This document shows positions 1 through 7,262 of a DNA stretch of 12,667 nucleotides, one piece after another. The translations under genes were made by a program, and so were the position numbers. The notes under the pieces were generated by a model. It did not search any database and had not been told where the DNA came from. It worked only from the letters and a program-made list of their open reading frames with translations. The stretch's first letter is position 1, and every line of letters starts with the position of its first letter. This DNA comes from Methanosarcinales archaeon (GTDB lineage Archaea; Halobacteriota; Methanosarcinia; Methanosarcinales; Methanogasteraceae). Where the stretch lies: assembly GCA_030594905.1 (NCBI GenBank), contig JAUVEF010000015.1, positions 1 through 12,667 of the forward strand, given 5' to 3'.

Positions 1-1
1 C

Positions 2-2146
2 CAGATGGAGGTTACCGGGCACGAACGCGTTCTTGACATGAAAAACGGAACGCTTGTCCGCAAAACCAGCTATCGATCGGAGAAGAGTGGACCGTATGAG
101 TATCGGTCGCTTCGTGCATTCAGTGCGGCTGATGAGCATATTATGCTGATGCAAGTTCATTTCACCGCTCTTGGCTCAGACGTTGACATTCTCATAGAAA
201 GCAGCATTGATGCATCGACGCTGAATATAAGAAAGGAGATGGGCACCGAAGTTGCGCACTACAGCGTTGTGGAAGCCGATCAGTCAGACGGTATCTGCTA
301 TCTGGTTGCGAAATTGAACGATTCCGGACGCAGTGTTGCTTATGCAGCGAATCTCTCGATAGGGGGCGGCGATAACGGTGGTGAGGGGGATGGTAGCAAT
401 GGTGGCGAGATGGTTGACGGCGTTGTTCGTACATCTGAGTTTGCTGATGGCAAATTAACCGAAAGTGTGCGATTTAAAGCCCGTAAAGGAACGCTCTACA
501 CCTTCGAAAAGATCGTCTCGATATGCACATCCCGCGACGTTCCACCGGGAGATACCCGCAATATTCTTGATGTGGCAGTTGATGCGCTGAAACAGAGTCT
601 GGACACCGGCTTTGACGGAATGTTTGCAGCACACACAGATGTCTGGGATGAATCGTGGTCTGCGGCAGATATCGTGATCGACGGCGATCCCGGTGCAATG
701 AAAGCGCTGCGGTTCAACCTGTACCATCTGATGATCGCGGGCAGCAGATCCAATGATCAGGTCAGCATAGCGCCCAAAGCACTGACCAGTAGCTGGTACA
801 ACGGGCATTTCTTCTGGGACACCGAACTTTTCGTGCTCCCCTTCTTTACGTTCACATATCCGGGTATCGCAAGAAATCTGCTGATGTACCGGTATTACCG
901 ACTGGATGAAGCCCGGAAAAATGCGAGGAAGCAGAATCTACCTGGAGCGCTCTTTCCATGGGAGTCAGCAGAGACTGGAGAAGAGGTTACTCCGAAAACG
1001 TGGGTGAATCCGGAAGGAACGATCATCGACGTGCATACGATGGAGCGTGAGCACCATATCGCTGGCGACGTTGCGTATGCAGTGTACCAGTACTACCGGG
1101 CGACGGCTGATACGGGGTTCCTGCTGGATTACGGAGCTGAGATTATTCTTGAAACTGCTCGGTTCTGGGCGGGCAGAGTAGTATACAACGATACGTCCGG
1201 AAAATACGAGATAAAAGATGTGATCGGTCCGAACGAGTATCAGGAGTGCGTTGATAACAATGCATACACCAATTACCTTGCCAGATGGAATCTGCGGTGC
1301 GGTGTCATGCTGTACACCGAAATCCTCAGAGATTACCCTGATAAACGAAAAACACTCTGCAAAAAGATTGGTCTGGAGCAGTTGGAGATTGATGAATGGC
1401 AGAAGATCGCAGACAACATCGAATTTACGGTTCTTGAGGGGGGGATGATCGAGGAGTTCTCAGGATACTTTGAAAAGCTCGATGTGACGATTGAGAAGTG
1501 GAACGAACGCGGGATGCCAATATTTCCGGATGCAGTGCCGCTTGAGCGTGCGCACGAGTCGCAACTGGTAAAACAGGCAGATGTAGTACTGTTGCTGCAT
1601 CTCTTCAACGAAGACTTCGCGCATGACGTAAAGACGGTAAACCTGGACTATTACGACCACCGGACTACTCATGAGTCCTCACTCAGTCCGAGCATATACA
1701 CAATCCTGTGTACAGAGGCAGGCGAGGTGGATCGGGCGTACAAATACCTCAAATACTCATTATATGGCGATCTTTATGACAACTATGGCAATGTGAAGCA
1801 CGGCATCCATGCAGCCTCACTCGGTGGCGTCTGGCAGGCAGTGGTCTTCGGGTTTGCCGGCGTGCGCATGAAAAGCCGTGGTAAGGGGGAAGCCGGTGAA
1901 TTACTCACGGTGAACCCAAGATTACCGGAAAACTGGAAGCGGCTTCAGTTTAACCTGTGCTGGCAGGGATTCAAACTTGAATTCGACATATCAGCAGGCG
2001 GTGTGGGCGTATTCTTTGAATCGACAAGCGATGGTGCTGGCAGTGGTGATGGCAATGCTGTTGGTGTCACGGTTCCAGTTGAAATAAAGGGCATGCTTTA
2101 TGAGATCCATGGAAACAAGAGGACGGCGATAACGTATGACGATTGA
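2..2146 (+). CDS. Glycoside hydrolase family 65 disaccharide phosphorylase (maltose/trehalose/kojibiose phosphorylase type), 5' partial
   Basis: Family members split an alpha-linked glucoside with phosphate, giving beta-glucose 1-phosphate, in the cytoplasm. The reading frame is open to the left edge, and the first in-frame ATG (base 5) lies inside the N-terminal beta-sandwich, so roughly 100 residues are probably missing upstream. Counting from that ATG: sandwich about 1-230, then the (alpha/alpha)6 barrel with WYNGHFFWDTE, then GPNEYQ with the expected general acid Glu411, DNNAYTN, and the phosphate-binding HESSLSPS. HGIHAASLGGVWQ and a small C-terminal beta domain follow. Two glycine-rich, low-complexity inserts (residues 120-139 and near the C-terminus) are unusual. 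The stop overlaps the next gene, a phosphoglucomutase-like HAD enzyme, which supports a phosphorylase rather than a hydrolase. The exact disaccharide cannot be read from sequence. Confidence 0.88.
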   Translation, partial: QMEVTGHERVLDMKNGTLVRKTSYRSEKSGPYEYRSLRAFSAADEHIMLMQVHFTALGSDVDILIESSIDASTLNIRKEMGTEVAHYSVVEADQSDGICYLVAKLNDSGRSVAYAANLSIGGGDNGGEGDGSNGGEMVDGVVRTSEFADGKLTESVRFKARKGTLYTFEKIVSICTSRDVPPGDTRNILDVAVDALKQSLDTGFDGMFAAHTDVWDESWSAADIVIDGDPGAMKALRFNLYHLMIAGSRSNDQVSIAPKALTSSWYNGHFFWDTELFVLPFFTFTYPGIARNLLMYRYYRLDEARKNARKQNLPGALFPWESAETGEEVTPKTWVNPEGTIIDVHTMEREHHIAGDVAYAVYQYYRATADTGFLLDYGAEIILETARFWAGRVVYNDTSGKYEIKDVIGPNEYQECVDNNAYTNYLARWNLRCGVMLYTEILRDYPDKRKTLCKKIGLEQLEIDEWQKIADNIEFTVLEGGMIEEFSGYFEKLDVTIEKWNERGMPIFPDAVPLERAHESQLVKQADVVLLLHLFNEDFAHDVKTVNLDYYDHRTTHESSLSPSIYTILCTEAGEVDRAYKYLKYSLYGDLYDNYGNVKHGIHAASLGGVWQAVVFGFAGVRMKSRGKGEAGELLTVNPRLPENWKRLQFNLCWQGFKLEFDISAGGVGVFFESTSDGAGSGDGNAVGVTVPVEIKGMLYEIHGNKRTAITYDD

Positions 2147-2909
2147 TTTTGAAAGCGAGGTTGGTTTTATCTGGGATGTCGATGGCGTCATTGTGGATAG
2201 CCCGCACGAAATGGCATGGCGGCTCACCGCGGAGATGGCGCCTTGGAGTGTTGGCGAGGGCAGACTCGATTCAGGATTCTATCATGATTATGTCTCCGGT
2301 CGACCCAGATACGAGGGTGGAAATGCAATTCTTGAGCGTTTAGGGGTGTATACGCGGCTCGGTGCGGAAACAGATGCTGCGAAAGAGAAGATGCTTGAAC
2401 AATACTGCACCCGCAAGAATGAACGGTTCACAGAACTGGTCGGTAAGGGCAGATTCGAAGTCTTTGAGACCTCTGTTGCGATGATCATTGAAGCGCATAC
2501 CAAGGGGGTGGTTCAGGCGATGGCATCAGCCTCGAAGAATGCAAAGAACCTGATCACACAAATAACCAGCGACCATATATCCGGAATACCGGATACGCTT
2601 TATTCACTCTTTGAGGTGGACGCATCGGGATTATCTGGCAAAAGCAAGCCAGAAATATTTGCGTTTGCGGCGGATCGGATGCACGAGTTATCGGGCGGTA
2701 AGATCAAGCATTACATAGTGTTTGAGGATGCACCATCCGGAATTAGGGCTGGTAAGGAGAACGGTATGTTTTGCGTTAGTATACGGAGGATTGGGGACCC
2801 GTCTATCCTTATAGGGGCTGGTGCGGATATTGTGGTCGATGATCTCGGTGAACTGAGTTATGATGCGCTGAGATCACGGTTTATTGAGGCGGGACATCAG
2901 GCGATATAA
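2136..2909 (+). CDS. HAD-superfamily beta-phosphoglucomutase-like protein
   Basis: Probably converts beta-glucose 1-phosphate to glucose 6-phosphate, the step that follows a GH65 phosphorylase. All four HAD motifs are visible: DVDGV with nucleophile Asp14 and acid/base Asp16; Ser131 in ASASKN; Lys171 in KSKPE; and Glu197-Asp198 in FEDAPSG. The cap domain (about residues 22-110) contains SGRPRYEGG, a stretch like the one in mutases paired with GH65 enzymes. At 257 residues it is somewhat longer than the usual 220 or so. The start overlaps the end of the phosphorylase gene by 11 bases, with GAGG at 2119-2122 upstream, so translation is likely coupled. Another sugar-phosphate phosphatase is possible from motifs alone, but context favours the mutase. 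Confidence 0.85.
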   Translation: MTIDFESEVGFIWDVDGVIVDSPHEMAWRLTAEMAPWSVGEGRLDSGFYHDYVSGRPRYEGGNAILERLGVYTRLGAETDAAKEKMLEQYCTRKNERFTELVGKGRFEVFETSVAMIIEAHTKGVVQAMASASKNAKNLITQITSDHISGIPDTLYSLFEVDASGLSGKSKPEIFAFAADRMHELSGGKIKHYIVFEDAPSGIRAGKENGMFCVSIRRIGDPSILIGAGADIVVDDLGELSYDALRSRFIEAGHQAI

Positions 2910-3043
2910 GAGTCTCTGATTATCATAAGTATCCCGGAGACACTTGCCCGCCCGGAGCGGGTTACCCTCTTATTTACCAGCCCCATATAGCGCGACCGCG
3001 CGTATGTTGCCTGGCAGGTTCTGCCTGACGGGGGGTCAACCAA

Positions 3044-3078
3044 TTTTTCGCCGAAACAAACCCATCTCCGATCTTTTT
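3044..3078 (+). terminator. Possible archaeal T-rich terminator of the phosphorylase/mutase unit
   Basis: Two T5 runs (3044-3048 and 3074-3078) on the plus strand lie about 135-170 bases after the mutase stop and just after the hairpin cluster. Archaeal RNA polymerase often stops at T-rich stretches. This is an inference from base composition and position only. Confidence 0.25.
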
Positions 3079-3121
3079 CCCAGTCCAGCCATACATCACC
3101 GCCACCGAAACAAACGATACC

Positions 3122-3142
3122 TTGAAGCATAAGATACTTCAA
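3122..3142 (+). promoter_or_regulatory. Inverted repeat around a TATA-like stretch upstream of rpoL
   Basis: A perfect 6-base inverted repeat (TTGAAG at 3122-3127 and CTTCAA at 3137-3142) flanks the AT-rich CATAAGATA. If that centre is a weak box A, transcription would start near 3158. This would leave a roughly 30-base leader containing GGAG (3173-3176), 11 bases before the rpoL ATG. The layout would let a dimeric regulator cover the box. It is a positional inference: the TATA match is weak. Confidence 0.3.
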
Positions 3143-3187
3143 TACTGCACTACAAGGCAATTGCAAAGACATGGAGTATGTAACCTG

Positions 3188-3466
3188 ATGAATCTGAAGA
3201 TCCTGAATAAAACAGATACTGAACTGGAGATGGAGCTTGCAGGCGAGACGCACACCCTGTTGAACCTGCTAAAATCAACCCTTTTGGAAGATGATACGGT
3301 CGAGATTGCGAGCTATGATATCAGGTATCTCGGCATCAGCGAACCGATCATGTATGTGCGCACCAGCGGCGTAGATCCGATACAGGCGGTACGCAGCGCG
3401 CTTGCTAAAGTGACTGCGATGTGCGATGAATTCAAGGGCGTGTTCCTTGAGCAAGCAAACATCTGA
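3188..3466 (+). CDS. rpoL: DNA-directed RNA polymerase subunit L (Rpo11)
   Basis: Small assembly subunit of archaeal RNA polymerase, the counterpart of eukaryotic Rpb11/AC19. It dimerises with subunit D and starts core assembly. The 92-residue product shows the family signature: an acidic first strand, GETHTLLNLLKSTLLED (the conserved HTLxNxL helix), then a strand pair ending in MYVRTSG and a C-terminal helix, ALAKVTAMCDEF. A frame open from 3122 would add 22 residues, but these do not look like the family. The ATG at 3188 matches the usual N-terminus and has GGAG upstream. The ATP synthase genes begin 42 bases downstream on the same strand, so the gene may sit at the head of that operon. Confidence 0.92.
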   Translation: MNLKILNKTDTELEMELAGETHTLLNLLKSTLLEDDTVEIASYDIRYLGISEPIMYVRTSGVDPIQAVRSALAKVTAMCDEFKGVFLEQANI

Positions 3467-3508
3467 AACGAAGCATTTATCATGGTACATGTACTAGTGA
3501 GGGAATCG

Positions 3509-3853
3509 ATGAGTGAGAGCGAAATCCTTGAACGTATCAAACAGGCGGAATCCGATGCAAAAGCAATGATTGCGCAGGCACACGAGGACACACGGAAGAT
3601 AATCGCCGATGCCAGAGCAGAGGCGCGTGGAATCTCAAACAGTGCCGAAGAGCGCGCACGAGATCATGTCGATCACCTGATGGATACCGAAAAAAATAGG
3701 ATAGCTGAAGAGCGGAAGACGATCCTCCAGAAGGGAGAGGTTGATGCGAAAGCACTGAAAGATGCTGCATCGGGCAGGATCGATGCCGCGGTTGATTTTT
3801 TACTCGTAGAATTTGAGAGGACGGTTCATGCTGAAGCCAAAGCAGATGAGTAG
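3509..3853 (+). CDS. ahaH: A-type ATP synthase subunit H
   Basis: Peripheral-stalk subunit of the archaeal A1Ao ATP synthase; it pairs with subunit E to hold the catalytic head still against rotor torque. The 114-residue product is almost all charged helix (EILERIKQAESDAKAMIAQA and on), rich in Ala, Glu, Lys and Arg with hendecad/heptad-like spacing, as expected of a right-handed coiled coil. A longer start at 3482 is possible, but the ATG at 3509 has GTGAGGG (3497-3503) five bases upstream and gives the usual length. The 3' end overlaps atpI by 26 bases. Assignment rests on the coiled-coil character plus position directly before subunit I, the standard H-I-K-E order in methanogens. Confidence 0.85.
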   Translation: MSESEILERIKQAESDAKAMIAQAHEDTRKIIADARAEARGISNSAEERARDHVDHLMDTEKNRIAEERKTILQKGEVDAKALKDAASGRIDAAVDFLLVEFERTVHAEAKADE

Positions 3854-5759
3854 GGTTCTGTTCGTTGGTCACAAGGATTATCTTGAACCGACCATAGAGG
3901 TCATGCACGACATGCATGTTGTGCATATCGAGGAGTACACCGAAGAGGAGTATTTCAGCATCGGCAAACCACTTGCCGGCGCGGATCAGGACTCAAGGAT
4001 GCTGCTTAAACTGCGCTCGATCGCAAATTTCCTCGGCATCAAAAAACCATATCTTGAGCCAACCAGCGCTGAAAAAGTATCGTCAGAACTCGTTGGGAAA
4101 CTCGACGAACTTGAGTCTGCGGTTTCAGAAAAGCTGAAGAGAAAATCCGAGATCGAGGCAAATATAAAGGACGCAGAGACAAACATACATGAAATCAGAG
4201 TTTTTTCAGGAATTCCTTTAAATTTTGACCTCTGTAGAGGGTATGAAACACTTCACGTCTTTGCCGGTATGATCAAGAAGGGTGCAGAGATTGAAGCTGG
4301 CCTGAACCGGATTACTACTGATTACCAGTTGTATGTCAGCACCACAGGCACGATCGTGCTATTTGTTCCGGCTAAATATACTGATGCGGTCGCCGAACTG
4401 CTAAATGACGCTCTATTTAGTGAGGTTGCTATACCCGCGATGTCTGGTGTGCCTGATGAACTGCTTGGCGAACTTAAAACCCGGCACGACATGTTTGTAA
4501 ACGATCTTGAATCTCTCTCTTCTGAGATCGATTCGATGAAAGCGCAATATGAAGAGTTCATTCTCACAAGCGAGGAACTGCTCTCCATCGAGACCCAGAA
4601 GAAGGAGGCACCACTCTTCTTTGCAACATCCGAGCACGCTTTCATAATCGACGGCTGGGTTCCGGATGACGAGTTCGAGACACTGGAATCGCGTGTCAAA
4701 GAGGCGACCGGCGACCGGGTTTATGTCACACTGCACGAAGAAGCAACTGACGGGGTTGCCGCTGACGATGCAAATGTCCCGATAGAATACGACAACCCGA
4801 AGATTGTGAAGCCGTTTGAAGCGGTCATGAATCTCTATGCCCGTCCAAAATATCACGAGATAGACCCGACTACATTTATATTCATCGCATTCCCGCTCTT
4901 TTATGGGATGATCCTTGGGGATATTGGGTATGCATTAATATTACTTGGAATATCACTCTACGGAAGATCAAAACTGCAGGGTGAAGGATGGAACTCACTC
5001 TTCACAGTCCTGATCTACTGCAACATATCCACACTCTTCTTCGGGATATTATATGCGGAATTCCTCGGGTTTCCGCTGGCAGGACTTCACGGGCATCCGG
5101 GATTGATTCCGGGGTGGGAAACCATTCCACTCTTCTCTGGTCTGGGCAGTGAGCATATCACATACCCAATCCACAGAACACACCTCGTAACCACCCTCCT
5201 GGTCGTGACCCTCTTGATCGGCGTGATACATATCAACACCGGGTTTATTATTGGGTTCCGAAATGTGCTTACGAAACACGGCATGAAAGCAGCGATACTC
5301 GAAAAGGGCGGCTGGATGGTGCTACAACTTGGCATATTCCTTCTCCTATTCGGGACGATGGGTATTGTGCCGGGCATGTTGCCGGGTGCAGCTGTATTCG
5401 CGGTTGCAGTCATCATGCTGGTTGTAGGTGAGGGTGGCACCGCTATTATGGAGATACCTTCTATCCTGAGTAACGTCCTTTCGTACTCAAGGCTGCTTGC
5501 AGTCGGTCTATCATCGATCGGCATCGCGTCGGCAATCAACATCATGTCTGGAATGATGTGGTCGAGCGGAGGCGTCTTTATAATCGTCGCAGTGTTCATA
5601 TTCATATTTGGACATGCGATCAATACCGCACTGAGCGTGATTGCCCCCGGACTTCATGCGCTCAGGCTGCAGTATGTAGAATTCTTTACCAAGTTCTACG
5701 AAGGTGGGGGCAGAATATACGATCCATTTGGATATAACAGAATCTATACAGAGGAATAA
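3828..5759 (+). CDS. atpI: A-type ATP synthase subunit I (subunit a of the membrane sector)
   Basis: Stator membrane subunit that forms the two ion half-channels next to the c ring. The N-terminal half (about residues 1-340) is cytoplasmic, starting MLKPKQMSRVLFVGHKDY with a helical stalk region. The C-terminal half has some seven to eight hydrophobic spans beginning near FIFIAFPLFYGMILGDIGYA. The essential arginine is visible as Arg555 in LSNVLSYSRLLAVGLSS. The start at 3828 is chosen over 3813 because GAGAGGA (3815-3821) lies six bases upstream and the family begins this way; it gives 643 residues, the normal length. The gene starts inside ahaH and is followed after two bases by atpK, indicating tight translational coupling. 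Confidence 0.96.
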   Translation: MLKPKQMSRVLFVGHKDYLEPTIEVMHDMHVVHIEEYTEEEYFSIGKPLAGADQDSRMLLKLRSIANFLGIKKPYLEPTSAEKVSSELVGKLDELESAVSEKLKRKSEIEANIKDAETNIHEIRVFSGIPLNFDLCRGYETLHVFAGMIKKGAEIEAGLNRITTDYQLYVSTTGTIVLFVPAKYTDAVAELLNDALFSEVAIPAMSGVPDELLGELKTRHDMFVNDLESLSSEIDSMKAQYEEFILTSEELLSIETQKKEAPLFFATSEHAFIIDGWVPDDEFETLESRVKEATGDRVYVTLHEEATDGVAADDANVPIEYDNPKIVKPFEAVMNLYARPKYHEIDPTTFIFIAFPLFYGMILGDIGYALILLGISLYGRSKLQGEGWNSLFTVLIYCNISTLFFGILYAEFLGFPLAGLHGHPGLIPGWETIPLFSGLGSEHITYPIHRTHLVTTLLVVTLLIGVIHINTGFIIGFRNVLTKHGMKAAILEKGGWMVLQLGIFLLLFGTMGIVPGMLPGAAVFAVAVIMLVVGEGGTAIMEIPSILSNVLSYSRLLAVGLSSIGIASAINIMSGMMWSSGGVFIIVAVFIFIFGHAINTALSVIAPGLHALRLQYVEFFTKFYEGGGRIYDPFGYNRIYTEE

Positions 5760-5761
5760 TA

Positions 5762-6022
5762 ATGGCAATAGAATTAGCATTGGCAGGAGCAGATATCGAT
5801 CTGATACTGGCAAACCAAAAAGGTTTGATCGCAATTGGCGCAGGACTCGCAGTTGGACTAACCGGTCTTGGCTCGGCTATCGCAGAGAAAGACATCGGTT
5901 CCGCAGCGGTTGGAGCATTCACCGAGAAAGAGGAGCTCTTTGGTAAGGGCTTGATTATGACTGTCATTCCGGAAACCATCGTAATCTTTGGATTCGTTAT
6001 CGCGATTATGATGATCATCTAA
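5762..6022 (+). CDS. atpK: A-type ATP synthase subunit K (rotor ring subunit c)
   Basis: Rotor ring proteolipid that carries the coupling ion. The 86-residue product is a single hairpin of two membrane helices: about 21-41 (GLIAIGAGLAVGLTGLGSAI) and 62-86, joined by the polar loop AEKDIGSAAVGAFTEKEE. The ion-binding carboxylate is Glu71 in VIPETIVIFGF, followed by Thr72. Both H+ and Na+ remain possible; the sequence alone does not settle it. It is a simple two-helix form, not the duplicated or multiplied c subunit found in some archaea. GAGGAA at the end of atpI serves as its ribosome binding site, and atpE follows two bases after the stop. Confidence 0.95.
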   Translation: MAIELALAGADIDLILANQKGLIAIGAGLAVGLTGLGSAIAEKDIGSAAVGAFTEKEELFGKGLIMTVIPETIVIFGFVIAIMMII

Positions 6023-6024
6023 CC

Positions 6025-6582
6025 ATGGGACTGGAAAACGTCGTTTCTGACATCCTGAAGAGCGCACAGGACGAGGTCTCTGCAATCACGGCGGAGCGTG
6101 ACAGTGAGGTCTCGAAAATCATCGAGGAGGCGAAGCGGACGGGCGAGCGGACAACCGGCGAGATGGTTGCATCCGCCGAGACTGAGGCAGGGCGCATCAG
6201 CAAGCAGGAACTCTCGGGCGCGAATCTCGAGGTGAGAAGGATGATCCTGAATATGCGCAAAGAGGTACTGGATGAGACATACCGTCAGGCACTGAAGCGT
6301 ATTCGCGAGCAGGATAGCACAGCGCTCCTGCAGTCACTGATCAATGCGCAGAGCGGCGATGCCACCAGGGTGTATGCAAGTCAGCAGGATCGATCGACTG
6401 TTGAGCAACTCTGCGCTGATCGATCGATCAAATACGCAGGCGACATCGACTGTATAGGTGGAATCCTCCTTGAAACTGATGATAGAACTGTGAGGCTGGA
6501 TTATACGTTTGATACAATCATGGATGAGGTCAGCGAGCGGTCGATGAAACATGTATCGCAGATCCTGTTTGAACAGACATGA
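6025..6582 (+). CDS. atpE: A-type ATP synthase subunit E
   Basis: Peripheral-stalk subunit that joins the catalytic head to the membrane part as a heterodimer with subunit H. The 185-residue product has a long N-terminal coiled coil (about residues 1-100; MGLENVVSDILKSAQDE, then a Glu/Arg/Lys-rich helix), followed by a globular alpha/beta domain with CIGGILLETDDRTVRLDYTF, typical of the family's head-binding end. The gene begins two bases after atpK, and its stop overlaps the pyrH start as ATGA. Subunit C would normally be the next gene in methanogens, but it is not there, so the rest of the synthase must be encoded elsewhere. Confidence 0.93.
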   Translation: MGLENVVSDILKSAQDEVSAITAERDSEVSKIIEEAKRTGERTTGEMVASAETEAGRISKQELSGANLEVRRMILNMRKEVLDETYRQALKRIREQDSTALLQSLINAQSGDATRVYASQQDRSTVEQLCADRSIKYAGDIDCIGGILLETDDRTVRLDYTFDTIMDEVSERSMKHVSQILFEQT

Positions 6583-7262
6583 TCATTGTCCTGTCGGTCG
6601 GCGGCTCGGTGATCAGTCACGGTCAGCATCGGTTCGCCGAATATTCAAAAGTACTCAAGACTCTGTCATCGGATCACACGGTCTTTGTGGTGGTCGGTGG
6701 CGGAGCAACTGCCCGCGATTATATCGAGAAAGCCCGCACATTCGGAGCAGACGAGGCGTTCTGTGATGCGATTGGGATTGGAGTTACCCGGTTAAATGCA
6801 CGCCTCCTCATCGCCGCTATGGGGCATGATGCGTACCCGGCCCCACCTGAAACACAGGAGGATGCCGTGGTTGCATCACTCTCCGGGCGGATCGTTATTA
6901 TGGGTGGGACAATCCCAGGGCACACAACCGATGCGGTTGCTGCCATACTCGCCGAATGCGCACATGCTGACCTTTTGATCAATGCCACCGCAACAGACGG
7001 GATATATACGAAAGATCCGAAGAAACATCCCGATGCAGTGAAAATGGACGAGATCTCCCCGGAACAGTTGGTCAGGCTTATCGCTGCAGAAAAAATGGGC
7101 GCTGGCGTGAATCTGCCACTTGACCTGCTTGCGGCAAAGATCATCGAACGGTCCGGGATTCCCACAGTTGTGATCGACGGGAGCGACCCCTCAAACGTTC
7201 TTAGCACCGTGCGTGGAGAGGAGCTCGGGACGTGTGTGAGATTAGTGACGCCACCTACCTGA
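6579..7262 (+). CDS. pyrH: UMP kinase, archaeal type (amino acid kinase family)
   Basis: Phosphorylates UMP to UDP with ATP in pyrimidine nucleotide synthesis; a cytoplasmic hexamer in this family. The 227-residue protein has the amino-acid-kinase fold landmarks in order: VLSVGGSVI near the N-terminus (Gly8-Gly9-Ser10), VVVGGGATARDYI (about 37-49), DAIGIGVTRLNARLL (63-77), GTIPGHTTDAVAA (110-122, substrate binding) and NATATDGIYTKDPKKHP (135-151, ATP side). Length and motifs fit archaeal rather than bacterial PyrH. The start overlaps the atpE stop by four bases and no strong ribosome binding site precedes it, so re-initiation after atpE is likely. The 3' end overlaps cfbE tail-to-tail by eight bases. 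Confidence 0.93.
   Translation: MIIVLSVGGSVISHGQHRFAEYSKVLKTLSSDHTVFVVVGGGATARDYIEKARTFGADEAFCDAIGIGVTRLNARLLIAAMGHDAYPAPPETQEDAVVASLSGRIVIMGGTIPGHTTDAVAAILAECAHADLLINATATDGIYTKDPKKHPDAVKMDEISPEQLVRLIAAEKMGAGVNLPLDLLAAKIIERSGIPTVVIDGSDPSNVLSTVRGEELGTCVRLVTPPT

Larger units (their letters stand above)
2910..3187. other. Non-coding gap with clustered short hairpins between the sugar cassette and rpoL
   Basis: No open frame here resembles a protein. Three perfect short hairpins follow one another: CCCGC/GCGGG (2947-2961), CATA+CGCG/CGCG+TATG with a three-base bulge (2984-3006), and GGCAG/CTGCC (3013-3025). The last is enclosed by GTTG/CAAC (3006-3009 with 3037-3040), and T5 runs follow at 3044-3048 and 3074-3078. 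An 11-base direct repeat, CCGAAACAAAC, occurs at 3051-3061 and 3105-3115. The region may hold a small structured RNA on either strand, the end of the sugar operon and the rpoL promoter. I could not assign it to a known RNA family. Confidence 0.45.

Noticed and set aside
2925..3060. RNase P RNA on the minus strand, suggested by CTGGTAA and GGTAACCC...GGGCAAG
   Set aside because: The universally conserved GAGGAAAGTCC-like 5' element and ACAGAA/GGCTTA-like 3' element are not found at proper distances; downstream sequence is the mutase gene. Similarity is limited to one short segment.
2897..3253. 118-residue minus-strand reading frame across the gap and the start of rpoL
   Set aside because: No recognisable protein features, overlaps the well-supported rpoL start, and covers the hairpin-rich gap; it is best explained as chance.
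3473..3481. CATTTATCA as a promoter for the ATP synthase genes
   Set aside because: The transcript start expected from it would fall at about 3501-3503, within the ribosome binding site of ahaH (3497-3503), and rpoL lies only 42 bases upstream, so read-through is simpler.
6386..6429. Repeated GATCGATCGA-like runs in atpE as regulatory or methylation sites
   Set aside because: Both lie in the coding frame and encode Asp-Arg-Ser twice; similar GATCGATC strings occur elsewhere in the window, so this looks like ordinary local composition.
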